A stretch of DNA of 64,000 bases from JBALVT01 sp045110675 (GTDB lineage: Bacteria; Pseudomonadota; Gammaproteobacteria; Pseudomonadales; Halieaceae), in assembly GCA_045110675.1 (NCBI GenBank), contig JBGCGJ010000008.1, forward strand, positions 47,682 to 111,681, given 5' to 3'. The number at the start of each line of letters is the position of its first letter. Within the stretch, counting starts at the first letter, position 1. Positions 16,090 through 24,422 of this stretch are shown piece after piece. A program made the position numbers and the translations under genes. The notes below the pieces were generated by a model, which saw only the letters and a program-made list of their open reading frames with translations, was not told the origin of the DNA and ran no database searches.

Positions 16090-18030
16090 GTGCGGGTCCG
16101 TGGTAGTTCGATATTGTTCGTAGCGTGCTTATTTTTGTTCACTGGTAACGCGCTGGCCTCGGCAATCGTTCCCTGGGAAAGTGATCGCGACCAATACCGG
16201 GAAGACTATCAGGATGCTCTCTCTGCTTTGGAACGGGGAGAGACCAAACAGTTCGACAGAATTCGCTCGCGGTTACACGCCTACCCACTCGCTATTTACC
16301 TCGACTTCTATCGGCTCAGCAAAAATGTTCGCAAGGTCCAACCGGATGAAGTGAATCGGTTTTTGATCGCCAGCGAAGGTTCACCGCTTCCCAACAGACT
16401 GCTCGCGGTTTATTTAAAACAGGCCGGTAGAGATCGGCGGTGGAAAGATTTTCTCGCGGTCATGCCTGAAGCACCCAATGCCATAGAACTGCAGTGCTAC
16501 TTTTATCGCGCAAAACTGGGTACGGGTGAAGCAGCTGTCGCGTGGCAGGGCGCAGAACAACTTTGGGTTTACGGTAAATCTCGGCCCAAAGAATGCGATC
16601 CCTTGTTCAATACATGGCTCAAAGCGGGTCAGCTAACCGATGATGTAGTGTGGGCGCGAATGCTCAAGGCCTTCGATACCCGCCAGCGTTCGCTGCTCAA
16701 ATACGTCGCGCGTCTGGGTAGTGATGAACTGAAACCCTGGTCAGATATTTTGCTCGACGTTTACAACAAGCCGGATCGTTTGCGCTCTCAGAAGTTTCCG
16801 TCCTCGGAAAAATACGCCAGCGATATTGCTACCCATGGACTTGCCTACTTATCCCGATATAGTCCCGAGCAATCTCTGGAAGTGTGGCAGCGTCTCAGTA
16901 AAAAACTCCATTTCGAACTGGATCAAGTTCAAAAGATAGAAGAGGCGATTGCGCTGCGCAGTTTGTTTGCCAAAACAGAGGCGAACATACCCTGGTTACA
17001 ACGTTCACTGGCGACGCTTGGGCAAGACAAATTAGTAGAGCTAAGGTTGCGTTGGGCATTGGGAGAGGAAGATTGGAGGGCAGTAGAAGAGACTTTGCCG
17101 CTGTTGTCTGACGCAAAAAATCAAGCTTCTGTGTGGCGGTATTGGCGAGCGGTGATTGATGAGAAAAAGGGCGATGCTTATTCCTACCTGACCGCGATGG
17201 AAATTCTTGCGCAGGAGCGCGGGTACTATAGTTTTCTAGCGGCTGAACGTCTTGGACGAGACTATGCCTTCAACAACAAACCACTTCAGCTGGCACCCGA
17301 AGACCTGGCTCCGCTTCAAAGTCTTCCCGCCGTCGAACGAGTACGAGAATTGGTTTTCCATCAAGAAGACCGTCTGGCACATGCCGAGTGGTTCAAGATT
17401 GTGGAAACCAGCGATGCAATGCAGCGGGAACGATTGGGCTCGGTAGCCTCACATGAAGGCTGGCACCGCATGGCGATAGATGCCGCCAACAAAGCCAAGG
17501 CCTGGGACAGATTGGATCTGCGTTTTCCCACACCCTGGGCAGACACCTTTGAGCACTACGCCACCATAGCAAACGTGCCCAGCACCGAGCTTATGGCGAT
17601 CGCGCGCAGAGAAAGCGCATTTTTTCCTCAAGCAAGTTCTCCTGTGGGCGCCCGAGGATTGATGCAGCTTATGCCCGCAACGGGTCGGGAAGTGGCTTCA
17701 TCGATTGGCAAACGGCACAGTAACTCGGCGCTGTTTGAAGTGGACCACAACGTGCTACTTGGCAGTTCTTACTACAAGCAATTGTTGGATCGCTACCAGG
17801 GCAATCGCGTGTTCGCGCTCACCGCTTACAATGCTGGCCCCCACCGTGTGGATCGCTGGCGCAATAAAAACGGCGACAGTGTTCCGGTTGAAGTCTGGAT
17901 AGAAACCATTCCCTACAAGGAAACACGCAACTATGTGCAAGCTGTGTTGTCCTACAATGTAGTATTCCAGCACCTAATGGGGGATGATCAGCGCTTGCTG
18001 TCTAAACCCGAAGTGCAGGCCTTGTATTAG
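16090..18030 (+). CDS. slt: Soluble lytic murein transglycosylase (Slt70 type)
   Basis: 647 residues from the GTG at 16090, chosen because AGAGGTG lies 6 bases upstream; GTG 16069 lacks this. A cleaved signal peptide (SILFVACLFLFTGNALA) sends it to the periplasm. The long alpha-superhelical U/L domains fill residues ~25-480. The catalytic lysozyme-like domain follows, with ARRESAFFPQASSPVGARGLMQLMPATG (Glu ~508) and LTAYNAGPHRVDRW. The enzyme cleaves peptidoglycan glycan strands with formation of 1,6-anhydromuramic ends. It stands before the arsenosugar cluster with a 63-bp gap. Confidence 0.93.
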   Translation: MRVRGSSILFVACLFLFTGNALASAIVPWESDRDQYREDYQDALSALERGETKQFDRIRSRLHAYPLAIYLDFYRLSKNVRKVQPDEVNRFLIASEGSPLPNRLLAVYLKQAGRDRRWKDFLAVMPEAPNAIELQCYFYRAKLGTGEAAVAWQGAEQLWVYGKSRPKECDPLFNTWLKAGQLTDDVVWARMLKAFDTRQRSLLKYVARLGSDELKPWSDILLDVYNKPDRLRSQKFPSSEKYASDIATHGLAYLSRYSPEQSLEVWQRLSKKLHFELDQVQKIEEAIALRSLFAKTEANIPWLQRSLATLGQDKLVELRLRWALGEEDWRAVEETLPLLSDAKNQASVWRYWRAVIDEKKGDAYSYLTAMEILAQERGYYSFLAAERLGRDYAFNNKPLQLAPEDLAPLQSLPAVERVRELVFHQEDRLAHAEWFKIVETSDAMQRERLGSVASHEGWHRMAIDAANKAKAWDRLDLRFPTPWADTFEHYATIANVPSTELMAIARRESAFFPQASSPVGARGLMQLMPATGREVASSIGKRHSNSALFEVDHNVLLGSSYYKQLLDRYQGNRVFALTAYNAGPHRVDRWRNKNGDSVPVEVWIETIPYKETRNYVQAVLSYNVVFQHLMGDDQRLLSKPEVQALY

Positions 18031-18093
18031 GTCCACTGATTTCGTTTAAGTCCAACTAACCTTGGGCGCATTTCCAAGGAGTTCTTCCGTTTC

Positions 18094-19053
18094 ATGCAAG
18101 ATACTCGGCCCCTGCTGCTCGCAACCGACTTTCCTCCTATTGTTCGCGGCCAGCTCGACACACTGCAGCTCAATTTGGGCTATTTATGCAACATGACTTG
18201 CGTTCACTGTCATGTCAATGCGGGTCCCACTCGAACCGAACTGATGACCCAAGAGACGATGGATCATGTCTTCGCTCTGGTGGAAAGAGCGGGGGTTACC
18301 ACGCTTGATCTCACCGGCGGTGCACCCGAATTGAATCCACTGTTTCGCGAATTTGTGTCAAAGGCGCGTTCCCTGGATTTGAAAGTCATCGACCGATGTA
18401 ATCTCACCGTTTTGTTTGAGCCGGGGCAGGAAGGCCTGGCAGAATTTTTGGCATCTGAGCAAGTTGAGATAACGGCGTCTTTGCCGTGTTATCAAGAAAG
18501 TAATGTTGAGGAGCAGCGCGGAAAAGGCGTTTATGAACCCAGCATCGAGGCCATAAAACTGCTGAACAGCTTGGGCTACGGCAGCGATTCCAAGCTGAAA
18601 TTGAATCTGGTGTACAACCCGGTGGGCGCGGTTCTTCCCCCGGCCCAGGGCGTGCTCGAGTTGGATTACAAACGGGAATTGGGCGATCGGTTCGGCATTG
18701 TATTTAATCAGCTATATGCGATTACCAATATGCCTATCAGTCGATTCGGGGCTGTTTTGCTGGCACACGATGGCTACTACGACTATATGGATTTGCTGAG
18801 GAATAACTTCAGTGAAGCCAATTTAGAAACCGTAATGTGCAAGAGTTTGTTAAGTATCGACTGGCAAGGCTTCGTCTACGATTGTGATTTTAACCAGATG
18901 CTGGAACTTCCCCTGGCCGCAACCGGTAAGCCCAGAACCCACATAGCCGATATAGTCGACACGCTCGCGCTTCCCGGATCGCCTATTACAATCGGCGAAC
19001 ACTGCTACGGTTGCACGGCTGGGCAGGGCAGTAGTTGCGGCGGCGCTTTGTAG
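18094..19053 (+). CDS. arsS: Arsenosugar biosynthesis radical SAM protein ArsS
   Basis: 319 residues. The radical-SAM cluster motif is Cx3Cx2C at Cys32, Cys36 and Cys39 (LGYLCNMTCVHC). The C-terminus has CYGCTAGQGSSCGG (Cys304, 307, 315), the extra cysteine motif of the ArsS family. The family is linked to attachment of a 5'-deoxyadenosyl group to methylated arsenic on the route to arsenosugars. Two glycosyltransferases that typically accompany it follow on the same strand at 12 bp and overlapping. No arsM methyltransferase, arsR or arsenic efflux gene is within the window. Confidence 0.9.
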   Translation: MQDTRPLLLATDFPPIVRGQLDTLQLNLGYLCNMTCVHCHVNAGPTRTELMTQETMDHVFALVERAGVTTLDLTGGAPELNPLFREFVSKARSLDLKVIDRCNLTVLFEPGQEGLAEFLASEQVEITASLPCYQESNVEEQRGKGVYEPSIEAIKLLNSLGYGSDSKLKLNLVYNPVGAVLPPAQGVLELDYKRELGDRFGIVFNQLYAITNMPISRFGAVLLAHDGYYDYMDLLRNNFSEANLETVMCKSLLSIDWQGFVYDCDFNQMLELPLAATGKPRTHIADIVDTLALPGSPITIGEHCYGCTAGQGSSCGGAL

Positions 19054-19064
19054 GCTTGTCCGAG

Positions 19065-19736
19065 ATGTCCTACAGCTTCGTTATTCCGGTACTGAACGAG
19101 CAGGACAACATTGCTGAACTGCTTTCGGCCATCGAAGAAAAATTCCCCGACGCCCAAACCATTGTAGTGGACGGTGGTAGCTCCGATGATACCGTCCCTA
19201 TCGCCCTGCCTGTGGCGCATCTGTTGTTGACCGGCGCTCCTGGCAGAGCCCAGCAAATGAATCTGGGTGCTGATTCGAGCAGCAAAGACTATCTGATTTT
19301 CCTGCATGCAGATTCCTTTCCCAGCTTTGGCCAGGCGTTCCTGTTGGAAGTGCTATCCCAAGAGCCGGCCTGGGGGTTTTGTCGAGTGCAACTATCCGGC
19401 ACATCTTTGGCCTTCCGCATTATCGAATGGGCGATGAACACACGCTCGCGATTGACCCGTATCGCGACGGGAGATCAGATGTTGTTTGTGCGGCGCGATC
19501 TTTTTCTGGAGCTCGGCGGCTACGCTGACATTCCATTAATGGAAGACGTTGAACTGTGTAAACGTCTTCGCGCCAGCGCCAAACCCCAGCAAATTCAGCA
19601 AACCGTGAAAACATCCAGTCGGCGTTGGGAGGCCAATGGCGTGATCGGCACCATGGTACAAATGTGGTGGCTGCGTCTGGCATATTTTTTCGGCGTCTCT
19701 CCTCAGCGTTTGTGGCGGACCTACTACGGTGGCTAG
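19065..19736 (+). CDS. Arsenosugar-cluster family 2 glycosyltransferase (TIGR04283 type)
   Basis: 224 residues. A GT-A family 2 core: SFVIPVLNEQDNIAELL at the N-terminus, VVDGGSSDDT (Asp36-Thr43), LIFLHADSFP as the DxD-like region near 82, and GDQMLFVRRDLFLELGGY. The start is the ATG at 19065, 12 bp after the arsS stop; an upstream in-frame TTG at 19035 would overlap arsS. In sequenced genomes this family sits beside ArsS, and it is thought to add or transfer a sugar moiety during arsenosugar formation. Direct biochemical proof is limited. Confidence 0.88.
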   Translation: MSYSFVIPVLNEQDNIAELLSAIEEKFPDAQTIVVDGGSSDDTVPIALPVAHLLLTGAPGRAQQMNLGADSSSKDYLIFLHADSFPSFGQAFLLEVLSQEPAWGFCRVQLSGTSLAFRIIEWAMNTRSRLTRIATGDQMLFVRRDLFLELGGYADIPLMEDVELCKRLRASAKPQQIQQTVKTSSRRWEANGVIGTMVQMWWLRLAYFFGVSPQRLWRTYYGG

Positions 19737-20370
19737 CGCTTCCAGTCCGACTAAAAAAGGCGTGCTGCTGATTCAGTTCGCCAAGGCTCCCGTGGCTGGT
19801 CGGGTGAAAACCCGCATGATTCCTCATTTAACTGCTGAGCAGGCGAGCGAGCTCCACAGTGAGTTATTCAACTGGACTGCGCGAGTGTTGTGTACCGACA
19901 AGCTTGGCTCGGTGGAACTGTGGTTGGCCGGTGATGTTGATCGAGAGTTTATGGCGTTCACCGACACACTGGGCTTTGACGCGCATAAAACGCAATGGGG
20001 AAGAGATTTGGGCGAGCGAATGGCCAATGCCATTGCCGATGGTCTGGAGCGTTTTGAGAAAGTGATTCTGGTGGGCAGTGATTGTCCGGCGATCGATCGA
20101 AACTACCTGCGCGAAGCGGTTCTTGCCCTGGATGATAGTGATGTCGTGCTGGGCCCGGCCCAGGATGGCGGCTACGTGCTGGTTGCTGCGCGTGTCTTGT
20201 GCCGGGAAATGTTTATGGGAATCGAATGGGGGAGCAGTTCAGTGTTCGATGATACGCTCGAGATTCTTTCAAAGGGAGCGATATCCTGGCAATCACTGGC
20301 CGTGTTGCCTGATATTGACCGCCCCGAAGATCTGCCTCTGTGGTTTCAACTGAGAGACGATCAGCCCTAA
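19729..20370 (+). CDS. Arsenosugar-cluster glycosyltransferase (TIGR04282/CofC-like)
   Basis: 213 residues of the DUF2064/nucleotidyltransferase-like GT-A fold. Motifs are LIQFAKAPVAGRVKTRMIPHLT at the N-terminus, ILVGSDCPAIDRNYL near residue 115, and VLGPAQDGGYVLVA. It starts at a GTG that overlaps the end of the previous gene by 8 bp, indicating translational coupling in arsS-GT-GT. It ends 38 bp from a convergent gene, with the small hairpin GGGGTTTAACCCC (20390-20402) between them. Confidence 0.88.
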   Translation: MASASSPTKKGVLLIQFAKAPVAGRVKTRMIPHLTAEQASELHSELFNWTARVLCTDKLGSVELWLAGDVDREFMAFTDTLGFDAHKTQWGRDLGERMANAIADGLERFEKVILVGSDCPAIDRNYLREAVLALDDSDVVLGPAQDGGYVLVAARVLCREMFMGIEWGSSSVFDDTLEILSKGAISWQSLAVLPDIDRPEDLPLWFQLRDDQP

Positions 20371-20408
20371 CTGGTGGAGCGGGGCAGCGGGGGTTTAACC
20401 CCAGGGAT

Positions 20409-20807
20409 TTATCCGGTGATTTGCGCCTGCGCTGGGCTTGAAGCCTCCTCTTCCAACACCATTCCTGAGCGCTGTAGCAACAGCAAAGCGATGGCGGTGC
20501 TGTATCCCAGGTTGGTCTGCAGCTCCTTGTCGGGCTCGGTCAGAAATACTCTCTGGCTGGCCAAACCTCTGACACGACTCGCCATATCCGGGTTGAACGC
20601 CAGATAGCGATCCCAGATATCACGGTGTTGTGCTGAGGTAATGTGAAACATTCCAAGTCCGTCGTTGCGGGAGGAAAACAGGCCGAGTTCCGGCGCATCG
20701 ACAGCGGTATTGAGCAAAAAGGATTCGACTTCGGGGGTCCAGGCCCCCAGATACTTAAGGGTTGGCCCGATGACCTGATCTCTCAGGTGTTCTGAGGTCA
20801 CATACAT
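20409..20807 (-). CDS. Small phage-lysozyme-like protein, probably catalytically degenerate
   Basis: 132 residues. The layout resembles small phage-derived lysozyme/transglycosylase-like proteins: LRDQVIGPTLKYLGAWTPEVESFLLNTA, then GLGMFHITSAQHRDIWDRYLAF and LGYSTAIALLLL. In the phage relatives I recall, the first helix ends in a T-A-x-Q-E-S-like sequence with a glutamate that could be catalytic. Here that stretch is NTAVDAPELGLF. There is no signal peptide. GAGGTGG lies about 7 bases before the ATG. The family assignment is from memory of the pattern and is uncertain. It may be a domesticated phage remnant. Confidence 0.45.
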   Translation of the reverse strand: MYVTSEHLRDQVIGPTLKYLGAWTPEVESFLLNTAVDAPELGLFSSRNDGLGMFHITSAQHRDIWDRYLAFNPDMASRVRGLASQRVFLTEPDKELQTNLGYSTAIALLLLQRSGMVLEEEASSPAQAQITG

Positions 20808-21137
20808 TTCCTACCACCTCGCAGGGGATGTTTAATCCGTCAGATACTGCATTTCACTATTATGTTTTTGTGTGGCCCGGTTATCGTTACTCGAGTTCGG
20901 GAGATCCCGTCCGTTTCTCGGCTTTTCCGTGCTCACAAGTAACTTTTTAACACAATAAAAAAATAAATCCAATAAAAATAACGGTTTGGGAGGTTTTATT
21001 AACAAATATTCGGGGTATGTGCCCTAACTTAGAAAAATGAGGTGTTTTTGGGAGGGCAAACGGTGATGGCGTCTGACAAAAATGGGGCGAAGTTTGGGTG
21101 TAAAACCCGGATAGTCGGCTAAAATCTCGAAAATCTC
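20808..21137. other. AT-rich intergenic region
   Basis: 330 bp between two minus-strand genes, with a very A/T-rich centre (about 20940-21000). It probably holds the promoter of the gene ending at 20409, but I cannot place -35/-10 boxes with confidence. No coding sequence or RNA fold is supportable. Confidence 0.4.
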
Positions 21138-21503
21138 TTAGCCGCCCGAAAATTTCACCTGATATCCACGCTTTTCCAATTCTGTTTTTAAGACGTCTCG
21201 CTGGTCACCCTGAATTTCGATGTCGTCGCCTTTAATCGACCCCCCAACACCGCAACGCTGTTTCAGAACTTTGGCCAATGCCTTCAGCTCAGCGCCCGAC
21301 AGGGGTAACCCGGTGACAATACTGACTGCCTTACCTCCACGGCCCTTGGTCTCTTTGCGAATACGGACGATGCCGTCACCGACTTGGGCGGGCCGGTCCT
21401 TTCCGCAGACGCACTCGGCCACCGGGCGGTGGCACTGAGGGCAAAGCCTGCCCGATTCTGTGGAGTACACCAAGGTGGATTGGGTTCGTTTGTTTTTGCT
21501 CAT
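21138..21503 (-). CDS. yciH: YciH/SUI1-family translation factor-like protein
   Basis: 121 residues. The C-terminal two-thirds is the SUI1 (eIF1-like) fold: IRKETKGRGGKAVSIVTGLPL, LKALAKVLKQRCGVGGSIKGDDIEIQGDQRDVL and the terminal GYQVKFSGG. The N-terminal ~45 residues add a small cysteine cluster (CPQCHRPVAECVCGK) that may bind zinc. E. coli YciH is implicated in fidelity of translation initiation and stress translation; it is not essential there. The gene is single and divergent from slyX. Confidence 0.93.
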   Translation of the reverse strand: MSKNKRTQSTLVYSTESGRLCPQCHRPVAECVCGKDRPAQVGDGIVRIRKETKGRGGKAVSIVTGLPLSGAELKALAKVLKQRCGVGGSIKGDDIEIQGDQRDVLKTELEKRGYQVKFSGG

Positions 21504-21561
21504 TGCGGTCGTCTAAGTTGTACACAAGCCATCAGTATATTAGCCTGCGTGCCTCACGGAA

Positions 21562-21819
21562 ATGGCAGTCTTGATGAATGGGGTAGGGAAGGTGGCTGAT
21601 ATCGACACGCTCGCAAAAGACATGGTGGAACTGCAAAATCAGATGGCCTTTCAGGAGGACACGGTGGAAGCCCTGAATGAGGCCATCGCCGCTCAGCAAG
21701 TTGAGATCAGTCTATTGAAGCGTCAACTCGAATTGCTCAAGCAGCGCCAGGACGAGCAGGGGACTGCCAGTGATCAGCCCGGCGAGGTTCCCGCTGATGA
21801 GCGGCCTCCCCATTACTAG
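21562..21819 (+). CDS. slyX: SlyX family protein
   Basis: Up to 85 residues; SlyX is normally about 70-75. The core ELQNQMAFQEDTVEALNEAIAAQQVEISLLKRQLELLK is the SlyX coiled coil, and the terminal PPHY matches the family's conserved end. The N-terminus is uncertain: ATGs lie at 21562 and 21574 and a GTG at 21592. The GTG would give the usual length of 75. The molecular function of SlyX is unknown; in E. coli it lies beside slyD. Confidence 0.9.
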   Translation: MAVLMNGVGKVADIDTLAKDMVELQNQMAFQEDTVEALNEAIAAQQVEISLLKRQLELLKQRQDEQGTASDQPGEVPADERPPHY

Positions 21820-21983
21820 TATTTGCCGCTGTTCTTAAGGTTCTTTGCGCGAGATCAGGAAAGTTATCAGAGATTACTTTCTTGTCGTCCTCGGCCTCGG
21901 TAGAATCCTGAGAGCTTTTTACCAGCGTTTAAAACGAACACAACACTATCCGGAACCATTACCGGAGATTACAGGAGCGGTTA

Positions 21984-23219
21984 ATGTCAGAAAGTGCGAG
22001 TAAAGATACCCAGGAACAGGCGGAATTCCGCGACTACTGCAAGACCTGGCTCAAAGACAACACACCCGGCGATCCCCCCGTTCGCTTACCATTATCGCCC
22101 CTGGAAATCATGACCCCGGAGCAAATGGGCTATCTGCAGCCCTGGCAAAAGGCAGCCTATGATGCGGGCTTGGTCGGTTGCGATTATCCTGTTGAAGTTG
22201 GCGGCGGTGGCCGCAAGGATTGTCAGCGAGTTGCCAACGAAGAAATGATCGCCGCGCGAACTCCGTTTATGCCCAATGTTATCGGCTTGGGCATGGCGGC
22301 CCCCACGGTTTTTTACCACGGCCAGGAAGAGGTCAAGAACCGATTGCTGCCGAAACTGTTTTCCGGCGAAGATATCTGGTGTCAGGGGTTTAGTGAGCCC
22401 GGTGCCGGCTCCGATCTCGCAAGCGTTCAAACCTTTGCCGAACGCAAGGGCGACAAGTGGGTGATCAATGGCCACAAGGTTTGGACTTCCCTGGCCCATT
22501 TCGCAGAGTGGATGATTCTCTTGTTGCGCACAGACCGCTCTCACAAATACGACGGTCTTTCTTACTTCGTCGTACCCATTCGAGCGGCGCTGGGCAATGG
22601 TGTCACCGTGCGCCCCTTAATTAAAATTACCGGTGAGACCGGTTTTAACGAAGTAATCTTCGACAACCTGGAAGTGGACGATGGCTATCGCTTGGATGAA
22701 CTGGGCAAGGGTTGGCAAGTTGCCATGACCACCTTGCTCCACGAACGTGGTGCTGGCGAATTGCAAACACCTCGTTCAGGTGGTTTGAAGAGCAAATCAA
22801 CACATGCGACTAACACCTCAAACCTTATAGGACTGGCGAAAGAGACGCATCGTGGTAGCGCCACTGCAGCGGATGATCCGCTGCTTCGCGATCGCATCAT
22901 GCGCCAAGTTATTCGCGAGGAAGGTTTAAAAGAAAACCAGCGTCGCTCTCGCGTTCCACAGCTATTGGATCATCCCATGCGCGTGCAACTGCAGAACAAA
23001 CTCCTGGCGAGCGAGATAGGGCAAGATACCGCGGCGTTGGCCCTGGAAATCGAAGGTGCAGCGGCGTCTTTGTATTTGGGCGATGCCAACGCACCCGCAG
23101 GGGGACAATGGCCCATGGCGTATATGAACTCCTACGGCATGACTATCGCAGCGGGCACCAGCGAAGTGCAGCGCAACATTCTCGGTGAACGCGTACTCGG
23201 CATGCCGAAGTCCAAATAA
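21984..23219 (+). CDS. Acyl-CoA dehydrogenase, FadE17-like subunit
   Basis: 411 residues. The acyl-CoA dehydrogenase fold is complete: N-terminal helices, the FAD/substrate loop GFSEPGAGSDLASVQT (about 134-149), KVWTSLAHFAEWMILL, and the C-terminal AAGTSEVQRNILGERVLG. The usual YEGT is IAAGT here, as in the AGTSEVQRN subgroup that often works as one half of a heteromeric enzyme. The partner gene follows after 19 bp. The enzyme would introduce an alpha,beta double bond into an acyl-CoA. The substrate is not defined. A ribosome site AGGAG lies upstream, and the four genes to 28246 run together. Confidence 0.9.
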   Translation: MSESASKDTQEQAEFRDYCKTWLKDNTPGDPPVRLPLSPLEIMTPEQMGYLQPWQKAAYDAGLVGCDYPVEVGGGGRKDCQRVANEEMIAARTPFMPNVIGLGMAAPTVFYHGQEEVKNRLLPKLFSGEDIWCQGFSEPGAGSDLASVQTFAERKGDKWVINGHKVWTSLAHFAEWMILLLRTDRSHKYDGLSYFVVPIRAALGNGVTVRPLIKITGETGFNEVIFDNLEVDDGYRLDELGKGWQVAMTTLLHERGAGELQTPRSGGLKSKSTHATNTSNLIGLAKETHRGSATAADDPLLRDRIMRQVIREEGLKENQRRSRVPQLLDHPMRVQLQNKLLASEIGQDTAALALEIEGAAASLYLGDANAPAGGQWPMAYMNSYGMTIAAGTSEVQRNILGERVLGMPKSK

Positions 23220-23238
23220 GAATAAGGAGTAGAGCGAT

Positions 23239-24369
23239 ATGAAACAGCCCAATAATTATGGTTTTAACGAGGAAGCGGCGCTTCTAAAAGAGTCCGCCAA
23301 AAAATTCTTCAGCGAAAATTTCCCCACTGACAAATTGCACGCCATGGTTGCGGCAGACCCCAACCCGGAGCGCGCGCCGGATTGTCTTTGGGATAAGGAT
23401 TTGTGGCAGCAGATGGTCGATCTTGGCTGGACAATGTTGGCCGTACCCGAAGCCAGTGGCGGAGTGGGAATGCCCGCAGTGGCCGTGGCTGGTTTGGCCG
23501 AAGAACTGGGACGTGCTGCGTTTCCATGTCCCTTGTTGGCTACTATTAACGCCACCTATGTCCTCGCAGCTTGCGGCGACAGCGGTGAAGCGGCGCTTGG
23601 CCAGATTGCGGAAGGGCAATCGGCCACTCTTGCTATCACGAACAAACACGGCAGTTGGGACGCCGGTGATACCGATGTTGAATCTGCCGGTGGCAAACTC
23701 AACGGCACCGCCTGGTATGTTCAGGACGCGGGGAAAGTAGACCATTTGTTGGTCAGTGCCAAAAACGCAGGGGGTATTTCCCTTTACTGGGTGGCAGCTG
23801 ACGCTCCCGGTGTACAAGTGAATCCCGATGCGATTGTAGATTTGAGCCGCGATCAAGCGCACATCAGTTTTGAAAATGTTGAGGCCGTAGAAGTGGCGAC
23901 AAACGGCCTGGCTGTTTTAAACGAAGCCTTTCCCGCCATATGGACCATACTCGCCGCCGACATCGTCGGCGCAGCGGAATGGCAGCTGCAAACCACGGTC
24001 GAGTATGTGACCGTGCGCAAGCAGTTCGACCATCCGCTCGGATTTTTTCAGGCCGTTAAGCACCCGTTGGTTGACGTGATGATACAGATCGACCAAGCGA
24101 AGTCCTTGGTCTATGCGGCGGCCTGCGCAATTGATACAGAACCGCAAAAGGCGCAGCAGAGTGCCCATATGGCCTTGGCGTCGGCCAGTGATACAGCCGC
24201 GTTTGCCTCGGGGCGGTCGGTGCAATGCCACGGTGGTATTGGCTTTACCTGGGAGTGTTTTTTACATCTGTATTTCAAGCGGCAAAAGCACAGTCAGATG
24301 TTGTGGGGAGATGCCGCCTGGCATCGGGCGAGACTGGCGGATATTTTAATCGGCCCGGCTGCAGCCTGA
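23239..24369 (+). CDS. Acyl-CoA dehydrogenase, partner subunit
   Basis: 376 residues. It has the acyl-CoA dehydrogenase fold but lacks the canonical C-terminal 'EGT' loop. Instead it ends CHGGIGFTWECFLHLYFKRQKHSQMLWG. That form is common in the second subunit of paired enzymes such as the actinobacterial steroid FadE heteromers. The N-terminal helix (EEAALLKESAKKFFSENFP) and middle beta domain (VATNG...) are intact. AAGGAG precedes the ATG by 9 bases. Together with the upstream gene it probably forms an alpha2beta2 dehydrogenase (inference from pairing and residue loss). Confidence 0.88.
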   Translation: MKQPNNYGFNEEAALLKESAKKFFSENFPTDKLHAMVAADPNPERAPDCLWDKDLWQQMVDLGWTMLAVPEASGGVGMPAVAVAGLAEELGRAAFPCPLLATINATYVLAACGDSGEAALGQIAEGQSATLAITNKHGSWDAGDTDVESAGGKLNGTAWYVQDAGKVDHLLVSAKNAGGISLYWVAADAPGVQVNPDAIVDLSRDQAHISFENVEAVEVATNGLAVLNEAFPAIWTILAADIVGAAEWQLQTTVEYVTVRKQFDHPLGFFQAVKHPLVDVMIQIDQAKSLVYAAACAIDTEPQKAQQSAHMALASASDTAAFASGRSVQCHGGIGFTWECFLHLYFKRQKHSQMLWGDAAWHRARLADILIGPAAA

Positions 24370-24422
24370 TCGCTGATTGCGAAGGCGGCGTAGCCTCAAT
24401 TGAATAGCGGGGAGGTCAGTCC

